Shown one piece after another: positions 47,545-57,109 of a DNA stretch of 64,000 nucleotides. Each line of letters begins with the position of its first letter. Within the stretch, counting starts at the first letter, position 1. Origin of the DNA: Deefgea tanakiae (GTDB lineage Bacteria > Pseudomonadota > Gammaproteobacteria > Burkholderiales > Chitinibacteraceae); NCBI RefSeq assembly GCF_019665765.1, contig NZ_CP081150.1:1674001-1738000 (forward strand), given 5' to 3'. Below the pieces are notes generated by a model that saw nothing but the letters and a program-made list of their open reading frames with translations, had not been told where the DNA came from and made no database searches. Made by a program: the position numbers and the translations under genes.

Positions 47545-47913
47545 CTACTTCAAAACAAATCGAAATTGCTCCGTCGGTTTACTGGGCAAAGTAACTTTTA
47601 GTAGGGCTTTGCTACCTGCAACAGCCTTGTATTGTCCTTGCGCCATAAATGAATTATCACCCGATGGCAGGAGTTTTACGGCTTGTTTATCAGCGCCATT
47701 AAGCAGTGTTAATTCCGCCACCGCCCCTTTGGTCGCAATCGCTTGGTCACTGTGCGTCGTGAGATACACCATCAACATATTGCCTTGGGTGCTTAGTTCG
47801 GCGCGGGTTCCTGCGCTAGCTTCCGCCATGACACCACCGTGCGCCGCTTTCATTTCACCATCTGCAAATGCCATGTTGGAAAACAGAGCCAGTGCGATTA
47901 ATATTTTTTTCAT
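47545..47913 (-). CDS. Small exported protein at the end of the metal-efflux operon
   Basis: 122 residues. Signal peptide (MKKILIALALFSNMAFA), then a mature domain with a His/Met stretch (DGEMKAAHGGVMAEA) and a beta-rich remainder (LMVYLTTHSDQAIATKGAVAELTLL, ending FRFVLK). It resembles the extracytoplasmic domain of the 170-residue protein earlier in this operon in topology (beta sandwich, gain-of-function for metal handling not shown). 35 bases after the pump gene on the same strand, so presumably a periplasmic accessory of the pump. Family not named. Confidence 0.75.
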   Translation of the reverse strand: MKKILIALALFSNMAFADGEMKAAHGGVMAEASAGTRAELSTQGNMLMVYLTTHSDQAIATKGAVAELTLLNGADKQAVKLLPSGDNSFMAQGQYKAVAGSKALLKVTLPSKPTEQFRFVLK

Positions 47914-47948
47914 GCTATTTCCTTTGCTTATCTAGGTTAGTAAGGCAA

Positions 47949-50900
47949 CTAAAACGTCGTTTCATTTTTTTCATCTAATAAGCGTTGCAATGGCTTCTCG
48001 CCAAAGAGCCAGAACATCAGCGGAGTCAGTAAAGTATCGAGAATCGTTGAGCTAATCAGCCCACCAAAGATCACTACGGCAACGGGGTGCAGAATTTCTT
48101 TGCCCGGTGCATCAGCCGCAAACAGCAGTGGCGTTAAGGCCAGTGCCGCAGTCAATGCGGTCATTAACACCGGCGTTAACCGTTCTAATGAGCCGCGCAC
48201 AATCATCTCTTTACTAAAGGTTTCTCCTTCGAATTTACATAAATTGATGTAGTGACTGACTTTCAAAATGCCGTTACGAGTCGCAATCCCAGTGAGCGTA
48301 ATAAAGCCCACCATCGACGCGACAGACAACGTAATCCCACCCAGCCACATCGCCACCACGCTACCGATCAGCGCCATTGGATATTGGCCATAATAATCGT
48401 GGCCAGCACCGCAGATTGGTAGCGCGTGTACAGCACCATAAAAATCAAGGCCAGCGATAAGAGCGATAGCAATGCGATCAGTTGCGTCGCGTCTTCTTGG
48501 GCTTGAAATTGTCCTTCTAGGCTGACGAAATAGCCTTCCGGCATGGTGTTGGTCGCTAAGACGCCGCGCATTTGGGCGATGATTTGCGCCATATCGCTGC
48601 CATCGGTGTTGGCGGAGATCACGATCCGACGACGACCATTTTCCCGACCGATCTGATTAGGGCCATCACCTTCCTCAATCGTTGCCACTTGCGACAATGG
48701 CACCTTGCCATGTGGGGTATCGATCAAAATATTGGCTAAACCCGCGGCATCACGTGCGGCATCCGGCAGGCGAATCACCAGATCAAAGCGCTTATTTTGA
48801 TCCACAATCTGCGCCACCGTATCGCCTTCGCTCAAGGCTTCCAGCGTTTTGAGCAAAGTGCCCGGCGCGACACCCAGTTGAGCGGCACGGTCGTAGTCAA
48901 TTTGCACCTTGATTTGTGGAATCAAAACCTGCTTTTCGATTTGCAAATCGGTGAGCCCTTCAATACCGGATAGCTTTTGTTGCAAGTCAGCCGCTTGCGT
49001 TCGCAGTGTATCAAGATCATCGCCGTAGATTTTTAAGGCAATTTGCGCTCGAACCCCTGAGAGCAAATGGTCGAGTCGGTGCGAAATCGGTTGCCCCAAC
49101 ATCACGGTGGCTGGCAGGCTGGATAATCGTTGCCGAATATCAGCCAAGACTTCATCACGCGGTCGATCTGATGCTTTCAAGTCAATATCCAGCTCACTGG
49201 TATGCACGCCCTCAGCATGCTCATCCAACTCGGCTCGACCTGTGCGGCGACCGACGCTTTCCACTTCAGGCACTTGCTGCACCAGTGTTTCGGCCAATTT
49301 TCCAATCCGATTGGATTCGGCCAGCGACGTGCCTGGGTTGAGCAGCAAACTCACCAGCAAAGTGCCTTCGTTAAAGGCAGGCAAAAATGCGCGCGGCAAA
49401 AACGGCAGACTCGCCATCGCTACCACCAGCATCAGTACACCGCCAGCCAGCAGGCTTCGTGCACGATCAAATGAGCCCTCCAGCAAACGCTGATCGTGGC
49501 GCTTTAACCATTGCACCAGTTTTGAATCGCCATGCTCGATCTGCTTCATCTTGGGCAGCAAGTAGTAACACATCACCGGCGTGACCGTGAGCGCAACCAA
49601 TAAACTGGCCAAAATCGACGTGATATAAGCGATGCCCAATGGCGCAAACAAACGTCCTTCCATCCCCGGCAAGGCAAACAGCGGCACAAACACCAACACC
49701 ACCACCAGCGTTGCCACGACCACGCCCGAGCGCACTTCATTACACGCATCGGCAATCACTTTGATTGAGGCGATCGCACCTTGTGGCTTTTTCTCCTTTA
49801 AGCGCCGCAACACGTTTTCAACGTCGACCAAGGCATCATCGACCAGTTCGCCAATCGCAATCGCCAAGCCGCCTAAGGTCATCACATTGACTGATAAGCC
49901 CATCGCCTTGAAGATGAGAAAGGTCAGCGCTAACGACAAAGGAATTGCCGTCAGCGAAATAATCGTGGTTCGGGTGTTCATTAAAAACAGAAATAAAATC
50001 ACCGCGACCATAATCGCGCCATCGCGCAGCGCTTCTTCGACGTTATTGACCGAGGCTTCAATAAAGTCGGCCTGACGGAACGAGACTTTGGGCGTGCTAA
50101 CACCCGCCGGCAATGATTTGCTCAGACTAGCTAGCGCCGCTTCAACCTCACGCGTCACCCGCACCGAATCCGCAGTCGGCTGTTTTTGCACCCCGACAAT
50201 CACTGCCGGCTGGCCGCCAAAACCTGCATCACCGCGCTTAAAGGCTGGAGCAAACTTCACCTCGGCCACTTGTTTGAGCAACACCGGCTGACCGTTGTTG
50301 ACCTTGACCGCGAGGTTTTGCATGTCTTCTAGCTTGGTGGTTCGCCCTACATTGCGAATCAAATATTCGCGTGCATTTTGCTCTAGATACCCACCACTTG
50401 TATTGCCTGAAAAGCCATTGATTGCGTTCTCTATATCTTCATACCCAATAGACAATTGAGCCATCATGGCAAAATTGGGTTCGACACGAAATTGACGCAC
50501 CTCTCCCCCAATCGGGATCACCTGCGCCACGCCCGGTATCGAGAGCAGGCGAGGGCGTAGTACAAAATCAACGTACTCGCGCACCGCCATGCCTTGCTGC
50601 GGATTGGCCTGCTGATTTTGCCCTTGATCCACAATCGGAAAAGCAATCAGCATAATTTCACCCATGACGGATGAAATCGGGCCCATCGTTGGGCTAATGC
50701 CATCAGGAAGCTGAGACTTTACTTCGGCCAATCGCTCAGCAACCAACTGGCGATTGCGATAAATGTCCGAACCCCAAGCAAATTCGGCATAAATAATTGA
50801 CAATCCCACGCCCGACACCGAGCGGACTCGCGTGACGCCGGGCATGCCGTTGAGCGAAGTTTCTAGTGGGAAACTGATCAATTGCTCCACTTCTTCAGGC

Positions 50901-51070
50901 GCCATTCCGCCCGCTTCGGTCATGATGGTCACCGTCGGTTTATTCAAATCTGGAAACACATCCACTGGCATGTGGCTGGCGGTGTAGCCGCCATAAATCA
51001 TCATGATCACCGCAATGGTAACCACAAATAGCCGGTTTTTTAAACTGGCATTCACAATCCAACTAAACAT
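47949..51070 (-). pseudogene. czcA: Heavy-metal RND efflux pump (CzcA/CusA type), frameshifted
   Basis: Inner-membrane proton/metal antiporter of the HME-RND family. Two reading frames (48368-51070, 900 codons; 47949-48377, 142 codons) together give the normal ~1040 residues. The first has MPVDVFPDLNKPTVTIMTEAGGMAPEEVEQL, TM4 AIAIGELVDDALVDVENVLRRLKE and most of both docking domains; the second has GGITLSVASMVGFITLTGIATRNGIL and the last helices. At 48375-48380 the sequence reads AATATCCAATGG where AATATCCCAATGG would join the frames, so one C is missing. An ATG overlaps the stop of part one, so re-initiation could give two chains. Metal specificity is not assigned. Confidence 0.9.
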
Positions 51071-51079
51071 GATGCCTCC

Positions 51080-52183
51080 CTATCGAATCTGGTTAATCAG
51101 ATTGGCGCCTTGCACTACGATGCGCTGACCATCTTTGAGTTGGCCCACTAAAACGCGCTGACCATCGAGTGGCATCGGCTGCACCGCCACGGCACGCAAT
51201 ACCTGCGCTTGTTCTAGCACCCACACCACGTTCTGATTACTCGCATTTTTCACGACCGCACTGGCAGGCAAAACCACACCCCGCGTTTGCTCTCGGGTAT
51301 GGGCGACGACTTTGACCACTTGCCCCAAAGCCAAAGGCGTTGCTTCAGTCGGCGCAAATAACATCGGCAAAGCGCCATCACGCAAAGCGCTGGCACCGCC
51401 TAAATAACGCAATTTGACCCCATTAAATGCCGCGCTCTCGATTTGCGTAATCATTGCTGGATCGTAAGCGAGGGCTTCAATCAAAAACCCTTTCGGATCG
51501 ACAATTTCAAACAAGATCGTGGCGGGATCAATCACCTGACCGTTCACCACATTGCTACTGGCCAGCACGCCATCCAAACTGGCGCGTAAAACTTCACCGC
51601 TACTGGCGCTTGATAGAGCGGCATTGAGCGCACGCGCAGAATTGAGCGCACGCGCAGAATTGAGCTGCGCTTGCGCGGCTTCAATATCTTTACGCGGCAC
51701 CGAGCCTTCAAGTTGGCGCAGTCGCGCTACAGTTTGCTCGGCTTGCGCTAAGTTAGAGCGCGCTTCGGCCAATTGAGCTTGCTGCTGCGCCACTTCGTAA
51801 CTTCCTTGCGCAGGTTTAATCGACGCTAGGATTTGGCCTTTTTTAACCTTGCTACCGAGTAGCGGTAAACCGCCTGCAGGGGCACTGACTCGACCACCAC
51901 TACTGGCCTGAACACGCGCGCCATAATTAGGGTTCATCACCACATGGCCGTTGAGTTCGATGGTTTTGGCCGCCGAGCTGGTTTGAGCTACCTGCGTGCG
52001 AATATCAAGTTGAAATTGCGTGAGCTTAGGTACAAATACGCGGCCATCAGGCAGGCGTTGTGGTTTATTGGCCGTGTTCACCGCTGGTGCTTCATCGTGC
52101 GCATGATCGTCATCACCATGGGCCCATGTCGCCATTGGAATAAATAAAATACTTAGGCTGAGAAACATTGCATTGAATTTCAT
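51080..52183 (-). CDS. czcB: Efflux RND periplasmic adaptor subunit (CzcB/CusB type)
   Basis: 367 residues. Signal peptide (MKFNAMFLSLSILFIPMATWA) followed at once by a metal-binding motif HGDDDHAHDE. Membrane-fusion fold: lipoyl/barrel part GGRVSAPAGGLPLLGSKVKKGQILASI, a coiled-coil hairpin (AQLAEARSNLAQAEQTVARLRQLEGSV), and C-terminal barrel (ASNQNVVWVLEQAQVLRAVAVQ). Within the hairpin an 18-base duplication gives LNSARALNSARALNAAL. Links the pump to the CzcC channel. 9 bases before czcA, start overlaps the stop of the 170-residue gene. Confidence 0.92.
   Translation of the reverse strand: MKFNAMFLSLSILFIPMATWAHGDDDHAHDEAPAVNTANKPQRLPDGRVFVPKLTQFQLDIRTQVAQTSSAAKTIELNGHVVMNPNYGARVQASSGGRVSAPAGGLPLLGSKVKKGQILASIKPAQGSYEVAQQQAQLAEARSNLAQAEQTVARLRQLEGSVPRKDIEAAQAQLNSARALNSARALNAALSSASSGEVLRASLDGVLASSNVVNGQVIDPATILFEIVDPKGFLIEALAYDPAMITQIESAAFNGVKLRYLGGASALRDGALPMLFAPTEATPLALGQVVKVVAHTREQTRGVVLPASAVVKNASNQNVVWVLEQAQVLRAVAVQPMPLDGQRVLVGQLKDGQRIVVQGANLINQIR
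51623..51664. repeat. 18-bp tandem duplication inside czcB
   Basis: Two exact copies of ATTGAGCGCACGCGCAGA followed by a third partial ATTGAG. It keeps the frame and adds six residues (LNSARA) to the coiled-coil hairpin. Confidence 0.9.
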
Positions 52184-52695
52184 TATTTATTTCCTCCACG
52201 ACGGCGCAGCGCCACCAGCATAAGTACTAGGGCTAAGCCACCGCTACCGATCAATAGCCATGATTGAATGTGAGTTTGCGGCGCAGTCGCAACCGCGGGT
52301 GCAGCGACTTTTAGGGTGGTTTCCAATAAATCGGACTGCTTACCAGCGATCAGCGTCATCATGAGCGGATGCTCACCGACTTTAGCCAAGGGCGCGGCAG
52401 GCGCTTGATAAACCCCTGAGGCTACCGCCTTGAGTTTGGCCTTAAATGCACCGCTTTCCACTTCGAGGGTGGCATTGTTGATGGGTTGATTGTCAGCGAA
52501 ACGATTGAGATAAATCGTGAGGGTTTCGCCGTCCATCTGCGCCAAAATTTCAAAATCACTCGATGCACTTTCAGAGCTGGATACGGCTTGCTGCATCGGT
52601 GTCGCTTGCGGTGTAGCACCATGATCATCATCACCATGTGCCCAAGCTGTAGCACTGAGTATCAGGCTGTAGATCAATATAAAAATAAGCTTCAT
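52183..52695 (-). CDS. His-rich membrane-anchored periplasmic protein of the efflux operon
   Basis: 170 residues. Signal peptide (MKLIFILIYSLILSATAWA), the motif HGDDDHG directly after cleavage (same position as in the adjacent adaptor), a beta-sandwich-like middle (DGETLTIYLNRFADNQPINNATLEV), and a C-terminal membrane anchor (LLIGSGGLALVLMLVAL) ending in RRRGGNK. Likely binds metal in the periplasm and feeds the pump; this is inference. Overlaps czcC by 4 bases and czcB by 1, so the three are translated together. Confidence 0.82.
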   Translation of the reverse strand: MKLIFILIYSLILSATAWAHGDDDHGATPQATPMQQAVSSSESASSDFEILAQMDGETLTIYLNRFADNQPINNATLEVESGAFKAKLKAVASGVYQAPAAPLAKVGEHPLMMTLIAGKQSDLLETTLKVAAPAVATAPQTHIQSWLLIGSGGLALVLMLVALRRRGGNK

Positions 52696-53891
52696 GGCAA
52701 TACCCCAATAGATTGTAAATATCGTGAATGAGCGCGACCAAGTTCTAACTCGGCTCGCTGCACGGCAAAGCCGCGTTCAAGGAAATCGACTTGGGCAGTG
52801 AGATAGGTCGTCAAACTGGTCTGCCCAGCACGGTAGCTGCGTTGCTGCCAGTCCCATGCTTGAGTGGCCAATTGCAAACTCTGCTGTGCTGTTTGCAACT
52901 GAAGACTGGCCTGCGTACGAGCTTGTTTGGCAGCTTGCTGCTGCGCGCTGACTTGCCGTTCCGACCGCTGTATCCGCGTTTGCGCATTGATTAATTCCGC
53001 ATTCGCGCTTGTTACGCGCGCTTGCGTTCGGCCATCGGAACCAAATGGGATGCGCAAAGAGATTTTGCCGAAGTTTTTATACGACTCATCAGGCGAACCT
53101 CGCTCACGCGCAAGGCTCAGTGCCAGCTCGGGTGTATCGCTGGTGTCGTATTGCGCTTGCGCCAATTGAGCTCGCGCCAAATCGGTCTGCGCTTGCAAAG
53201 CTTGGCGCTGCGGATGAGCAAGGGCATCGAGCGAAATGGGGAGCGCTTCGGCTTCATCCGGCAAGGGCGTTTCACCTGCAAGCGCCTGAAACTGTTGCAG
53301 ACTTTCCATAAACACCTGCTGGCTGAGCGCTAATTGCAACTGTGCTTCCAGCACTGCTTGCTTGGCTTGATTGACATCCAAGGGCGCCACCTCACCCGCT
53401 TTGAGTTGACGCGCTAAATCTTGGCTTATTTTTTCTAGCGCCTGCAGTTTTTGCTGCGCGCTTTCTTGCGATAATTTGGCCAAGCGCGCTGCCCACACCG
53501 CTTCACGTAGCTGGCCTGCCAGCTCCCAGCGATCAAACATCAACTGACTTTGTTCGAGCTGATTTAAATGATTGAGCTGCGTTAACAGCCGATCTTTTTG
53601 CCCCCATTGCCACAAAGGAATACCCAGCTCGACCTCGTACTCACGAGCATCTTGGGTGGGCGACAAATTATCGTTGAGTGAATTGATCCCTGAGATCGTC
53701 AGAGATAAAGGCTCTGGCGTCATCGATTGCGCATTGCGCAGCGCGCTTTTTGCCTTGTTTTGTTGCGCAGCATAAGTTGGCTCATCAAGTTGGCTCGCTA
53801 GTGCAAAAGCCTCTTTGATTGTTGCAGCTTGCGCTGGCAACGCGATGAATGTGCACCACAAAATGGGTGCATAAAATCGTTTTGATTGCAT
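52692..53891 (-). CDS. czcC: Outer-membrane efflux channel (CzcC/TolC family)
   Basis: 399 residues. Signal peptide (MQSKRFYAPILWCTFIALPAQA), then two OEP repeats with long heptad coiled coils (LAKLSQESAQQKLQALEKISQDLARQLKAG; RIQRSERQVSAQQQAAKQARTQ in outline), and C-terminal RAELELGRAHSRYLQSIGVLP. No lipobox Cys seen. Its upstream sequence is cut 15 bases before the start by an IS3-family element. AGGT at the junction is the only visible ribosome site, so expression may be altered. Confidence 0.9.
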   Translation of the reverse strand: MQSKRFYAPILWCTFIALPAQAATIKEAFALASQLDEPTYAAQQNKAKSALRNAQSMTPEPLSLTISGINSLNDNLSPTQDAREYEVELGIPLWQWGQKDRLLTQLNHLNQLEQSQLMFDRWELAGQLREAVWAARLAKLSQESAQQKLQALEKISQDLARQLKAGEVAPLDVNQAKQAVLEAQLQLALSQQVFMESLQQFQALAGETPLPDEAEALPISLDALAHPQRQALQAQTDLARAQLAQAQYDTSDTPELALSLARERGSPDESYKNFGKISLRIPFGSDGRTQARVTSANAELINAQTRIQRSERQVSAQQQAAKQARTQASLQLQTAQQSLQLATQAWDWQQRSYRAGQTSLTTYLTAQVDFLERGFAVQRAELELGRAHSRYLQSIGVLP

Positions 53892-53975
53892 GATGGTGTA
53901 CCTATGGTAATCCCCCCACCAAATAATCGTCGTTTTAAGTAGAATTTTCTCCCATCAGCACCGAGGAAGTTCTCC

Positions 53976-54242
53976 ATGAAATCATCACGTTTTTCTGACA
54001 GCCAAATCATCGCTATTCTCAAGCAAGCCGAAGGCGGTTCACCAGTGCCTGAGCTGTGCCGCGAGCACGGCTTTAGCTCAGCCACGTTTTACAAATGGCG
54101 CGCTAAATTCGGCGGCATGGATGCTTCGCTCATGGCGCGACTCAAAGAACTCGAAGACGAAAACCGACGCCTCAAAAAAATGTATGCCGAAGAACGCCTC
54201 AAAGCCGAGATTGTGAAGGAGGCGCTCGAAAAAAAGTGGTAA
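53976..54242 (+). CDS. IS3-family transposase OrfA (first IS)
   Basis: 88 residues. Helix-turn-helix ([35 protein letters not shown]) and a C-terminal leucine-zipper-like helix ([25 protein letters not shown]). Heptamer A-AAA-AAG (54230-54236) lies in the zero frame just before the stop, the classical -1 frameshift signal giving the OrfAB transposase. Confidence 0.93.
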   Translation: MKSSRFSDSQIIAILKQAEGGSPVPELCREHGFSSATFYKWRAKFGGMDASLMARLKELEDENRRLKKMYAEERLKAEIVKEALEKKW

Positions 54243-55063
54243 AGCCATCTCAGCGGCGTGAGATGGCCCACCAAGCGGTGCAACGTCATGGCATGAGCAT
54301 TGGTTTGGCCTGTCAGGCCTTTGGCATTAGCCAAACTTGTTATCGCTACCAATCCCGCCACTCTGCAGTCAATAATGAGATTGCCGATCATCTAATTCGC
54401 TTGACCCACAATCAGCGTAACTGGGGATTCGGGTTGTGCTTTTTGCATCTACGCAACGTCAAAGGATTTCACTGGAATCACAAGCGGGTATACCGGATTT
54501 ATCGAGAGCTGGAATTGAATCTGCGCATCAAACCTAAGCGCCGCATTGAGCGCGCCAAGCCTGAAGCGTTGGCAGTGCCTGAGGCGGCGAACGAATGCTG
54601 GTCAATGGATTTCATGCATGATCAACTGGCGGATGGGCGCAGTATCCGACTGTTCAATGTCATTGACGATTTCAATCGTGAAGCGCTGGCGATGGAAATT
54701 GATTTATCGCTGCCAGCAGAACGGGTCATTCGAGCTTTGAATCAAGTGCTCGAATGGCGAGGTCAGCCCAAAGCGATTCGCTGTGACAATGGTCCAGAAT
54801 ACATTAGCCAAAAGGTCAAAGACTGGGCGGAAAAGCTGGGCATCCGACTGATGTATATCCAGCCAGGCAATCCACAACAAAATGCATATGTGGAGCGCTA
54901 CAACCGGACGGTGCGATACGACTGGCTTAATCACTACCAATTTGAATCGGTAGCCGAAATCCAAGAATTCGCGACCGATTGGGTTTGGACTTACAACAAT
55001 GAACGGCCAAATATGGCTTTGGGTGGCATTACCCCGAAACAAAAGTTAGCATTAGCTGCTTAA
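54236..55063 (+). CDS. IS3-family transposase OrfB (first IS)
   Basis: 275 residues from a GTG that overlaps OrfA by 7 bases; in vivo mostly made as OrfAB by frameshifting. N-terminal HTH_21 region ([13 protein letters not shown]...), then an rve integrase core with DDE residues: [10 protein letters not shown] (Asp), [10 protein letters not shown] (Asp) and [16 protein letters not shown] (Glu). Complete domain. Confidence 0.94.
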   Translation: MVKPSQRREMAHQAVQRHGMSIGLACQAFGISQTCYRYQSRHSAVNNEIADHLIRLTHNQRNWGFGLCFLHLRNVKGFHWNHKRVYRIYRELELNLRIKPKRRIERAKPEALAVPEAANECWSMDFMHDQLADGRSIRLFNVIDDFNREALAMEIDLSLPAERVIRALNQVLEWRGQPKAIRCDNGPEYISQKVKDWAEKLGIRLMYIQPGNPQQNAYVERYNRTVRYDWLNHYQFESVAEIQEFATDWVWTYNNERPNMALGGITPKQKLALAA

Positions 55064-55103
55064 CCGTCTACTTCAAACCTCGCTTAAAAATGGGGGGATT
55101 ACC

Positions 55104-55202
55104 CTATCATCATTTTCATAGAAAACCAGCCAATCATTGATATTGGCCAATCAGTCAGAAAAGACGCATCAGTCGCAGAAAATAAATCCAACCCTTAAGG
55201 AC
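55104..55202. other. 99-bp native spacer between the two insertion sequences
   Basis: Left over from the original region upstream of czcC. On the minus strand, joining it to the sequence beyond the second IS extends the truncated His-rich gene by about ten codons (VLKGWIYFLRLMRLF) to a stop. This is consistent with a czcI-like gene that once lay right before czcC. Confidence 0.5.
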
Positions 55203-55252
55203 TGAATCGCACCGGGTTTCGCGGCGGCTCCAATTCTTGAGAGAATGGCGCT

Positions 55253-55573
55253 ATGAAGAAATCAACTCACTTTTCCCCCGAAGTCCGCGAACGGGCTGTT
55301 CGCATGGTCATTGAGCACCTTGCCGAATATCCATCTGAATGGGCAACCCTCGTTTCAATTGCCAGCAAAATAGGCTGCACGCCAGAAACGCTGCGCACAT
55401 GGTGCCGTCGGCAAGGTGGCGATACCGTTCAAGCCAACAAAAATTCAGCAGAGAACGAACGCATTAAAGCGCTAGAACGCGAAGTGCGCGAACTTAAAAA
55501 AGCCAACGAAATTCTGCGACTGGCCAGCGCGTATTTCGCACAGGCGGAGCTCGACCGCCGCTTGAAATCGTAA
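55253..55573 (+). CDS. IS3-family transposase OrfA (second IS)
   Basis: 106 residues. Helix-turn-helix ([15 protein letters not shown]...[24 protein letters not shown]) and a C-terminal coiled coil ([32 protein letters not shown]). An A6 tract (55496-55501) in the coiled-coil region is the best candidate for -1 frameshifting. Confidence 0.92.
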   Translation: MKKSTHFSPEVRERAVRMVIEHLAEYPSEWATLVSIASKIGCTPETLRTWCRRQGGDTVQANKNSAENERIKALEREVRELKKANEILRLASAYFAQAELDRRLKS

Positions 55574-56472
55574 GAGGATTCATCGATACCCACCGTGAGC
55601 AGCACGGGGTCGAGCCGATCTGCAAGCTATTACAGGTCGCCCCGTCAGCCTATCGACGTTACGCCGCTCGGCTGCGCAATCCAGCTTTGCGTTGTCAGCG
55701 TACCATTCGTGATGAGCAACTGAGCGGTGAAATTGAGCGTGTCTGGCAATTGAATCATCAGGTGTACGGTGCGGTAAAAGTATGGCGGCAGCTCAAGCGA
55801 GATGGACATACTGTGGCGCGCTGTACCGTTGAACGCTTGATGCGAAGCCTCGGTTTACGCGGCGTATCGCGTGGCAAAGCGGTGCGAACGACACGTCCCG
55901 ATCCTGCCGTTGCTTGCCCCCGCGATCATGTAAATCGTCAATTCGTAGCCGAACGACCGAATCAACTCTGGGTGTCGGATTTTACCTACGTGTCGACTTG
56001 GCAAGGCTTTGTCTATGTAGCTTTTGTGATCGATGTTTTTGCTCGTTATATCGTGGGCTGGCGAGTGAGCCGCAACATGCAAACCGAGTTTGTGCTGGAT
56101 GCGTTGGAGCAAGCCCTTTGGGCGCGACAGCCAGAGCGTGAGGCGTTGATTCATCACAGCGACCGAGGTTCGCAATATGTTTCGATTCGCTACACCGAAC
56201 GATTGACTGAAGCTGGCATCGAGCCATCCGTTGGCACGACCGGTGATAGTTACGACAATGCATTAGCAGAGACGATTAACGGGCTCTACAAAACAGAAGT
56301 GATTCACCGTTTGGGACCTTGGAAAAGTCTAGAATCCGTGGAACTAGCGACATTGGAATGGGTTTCGTGGTTCAATCAGCATCGTTTGCTGGGGTCGATT
56401 GGCCACATTCCACCCGCGGAAGCAGAGGCAAACTATTATCGTAATCAAAGCGAGCAGGCCGTGTTGGTCTGA
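55574..56472 (+). CDS. IS3-family transposase OrfB (second IS)
   Basis: The frame is open from before 55500; homology (GFIDTHREQHGVEPICKLLQVAPS) starts near 55577, well upstream of the first ATG at 55687, so the protein is probably made as an OrfAB fusion. The integrase core has DDE residues in WVSDFTYVST, HHSDRGSQYVSI and DSYDNALAETINGLYKTE. It ends 13 bases before the right inverted repeat. Confidence 0.92.
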
Positions 56473-56473
56473 C

Positions 56474-56743
56474 TCAAACCAAACAGCCTCCGCGAAACTC
56501 GGTGCGATTCACTATAGGCTCATGCACATGCACACTGGTCTTACCAAAAAGACCTTGATGAACATGTAATTTATCTTTGCTCGGGGTTTTACTTAAACCT
56601 GCGCCAGCTTCATCATGTTGATGTGGCCCATCCTGTGTATTAACGCTCATCATTTTTGCGTATGCAGGTATTTGTGCCAGCACGGAATTAACCGGCAGCA
56701 CAATTGCTAACACACAAAAAAAGAATACACGAAAAAATTTCAT
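56474..56743 (-). pseudogene. Truncated His-rich exported protein (czcI-like), cut by the IS
   Basis: The native part covers 77 residues (56512-56743): signal peptide (MKFFRVFFFCVLAIVLPVNSVLA), then a His-rich mature part (GPHQHDEAG, LHVHQG, SVHVHEP). The last 12 codons, including the stop, lie inside the second IS. Position and character match CzcI-type small periplasmic proteins that head czc operons; that assignment is inference. In the undisturbed chromosome it would have been followed by czcC. Confidence 0.75.
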
Positions 56744-57109
56744 GCTATTAGCTTACATCAATCCAAATCGCATGTATAGCGGCAACTAAAGCGGACTAAA
56801 AACAGAGCTATCGCAAAAACCCGCGGCACAAAGCTGCAGCTAGAATAGCCTAATAAGCAAACCTTCACTCAATAAGCAGCTTTGCCAATAGAATGGAATC
56901 CCCTAATAGCCCTCTACGACCTTTAAGTCGTGTACTTTTACTGAACCCTCGCACTTACTAAGATGATAACCAACTAATCTGCCTGCACTTTGAAATTCAA
57001 TCAGCTAGATAAAAGCCCCGTTTACTGCTATGAAGTAAGATAACTTAATGAGTTAAATGCCGCTCAAATCTTATGCGTACCTTGGCAGAACTCAAACTGG
57101 ACACTTAGC
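56744..57109. other. Intergenic between efflux operon and REC-EAL gene
   Basis: 366 bases, divergent promoters expected for the efflux operon (minus) and the signalling gene (plus). No repeat, ORF or known operator was recognised. Confidence 0.5.

Larger units (their letters stand above)
53906..55103 (+). mobile_element. IS3-family insertion sequence (first), 1198 bp
   Basis: Ends are inverted repeats starting GGTAATCCCCCCA (53906-53918 and, reversed, 55091-55103), with a further similar stretch (TTTTAAGTAGAA / TTTGAAGTAGAC). It is flanked by a 4-bp target duplication CTAT on both sides. It encodes OrfA and OrfB with a canonical slippery site. Inserted directly upstream of czcC, transcribed away from it. 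Both ORFs look complete, so it may be active. Confidence 0.92.
55203..56511 (+). mobile_element. IS3-family insertion sequence (second), 1309 bp
   Basis: 27-bp terminal inverted repeats, 55203-55229 and 56485-56511, differing at two positions (TGAATCGCACCG at the outer end). OrfA and OrfB in a -1 relation. No target duplication is visible (flanks GGAC and CTAT differ), suggesting a deletion or recombination after insertion. Different element from the first IS. Confidence 0.92.

Noticed and set aside
47442-47594. 50-codon TTG ORF on plus with a signal-peptide-like segment (KLFILSIFIAIPTPSTS)
   Set aside because: It overlaps the 3' end of the well-supported exported-protein gene on the other strand by 50 bases and stops without a domain. 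At most the remnant of a longer gene.
48960-50300. Several plus-strand ORFs opposite the efflux pump
   Set aside because: Antisense shadows created by the codon bias of czcA.
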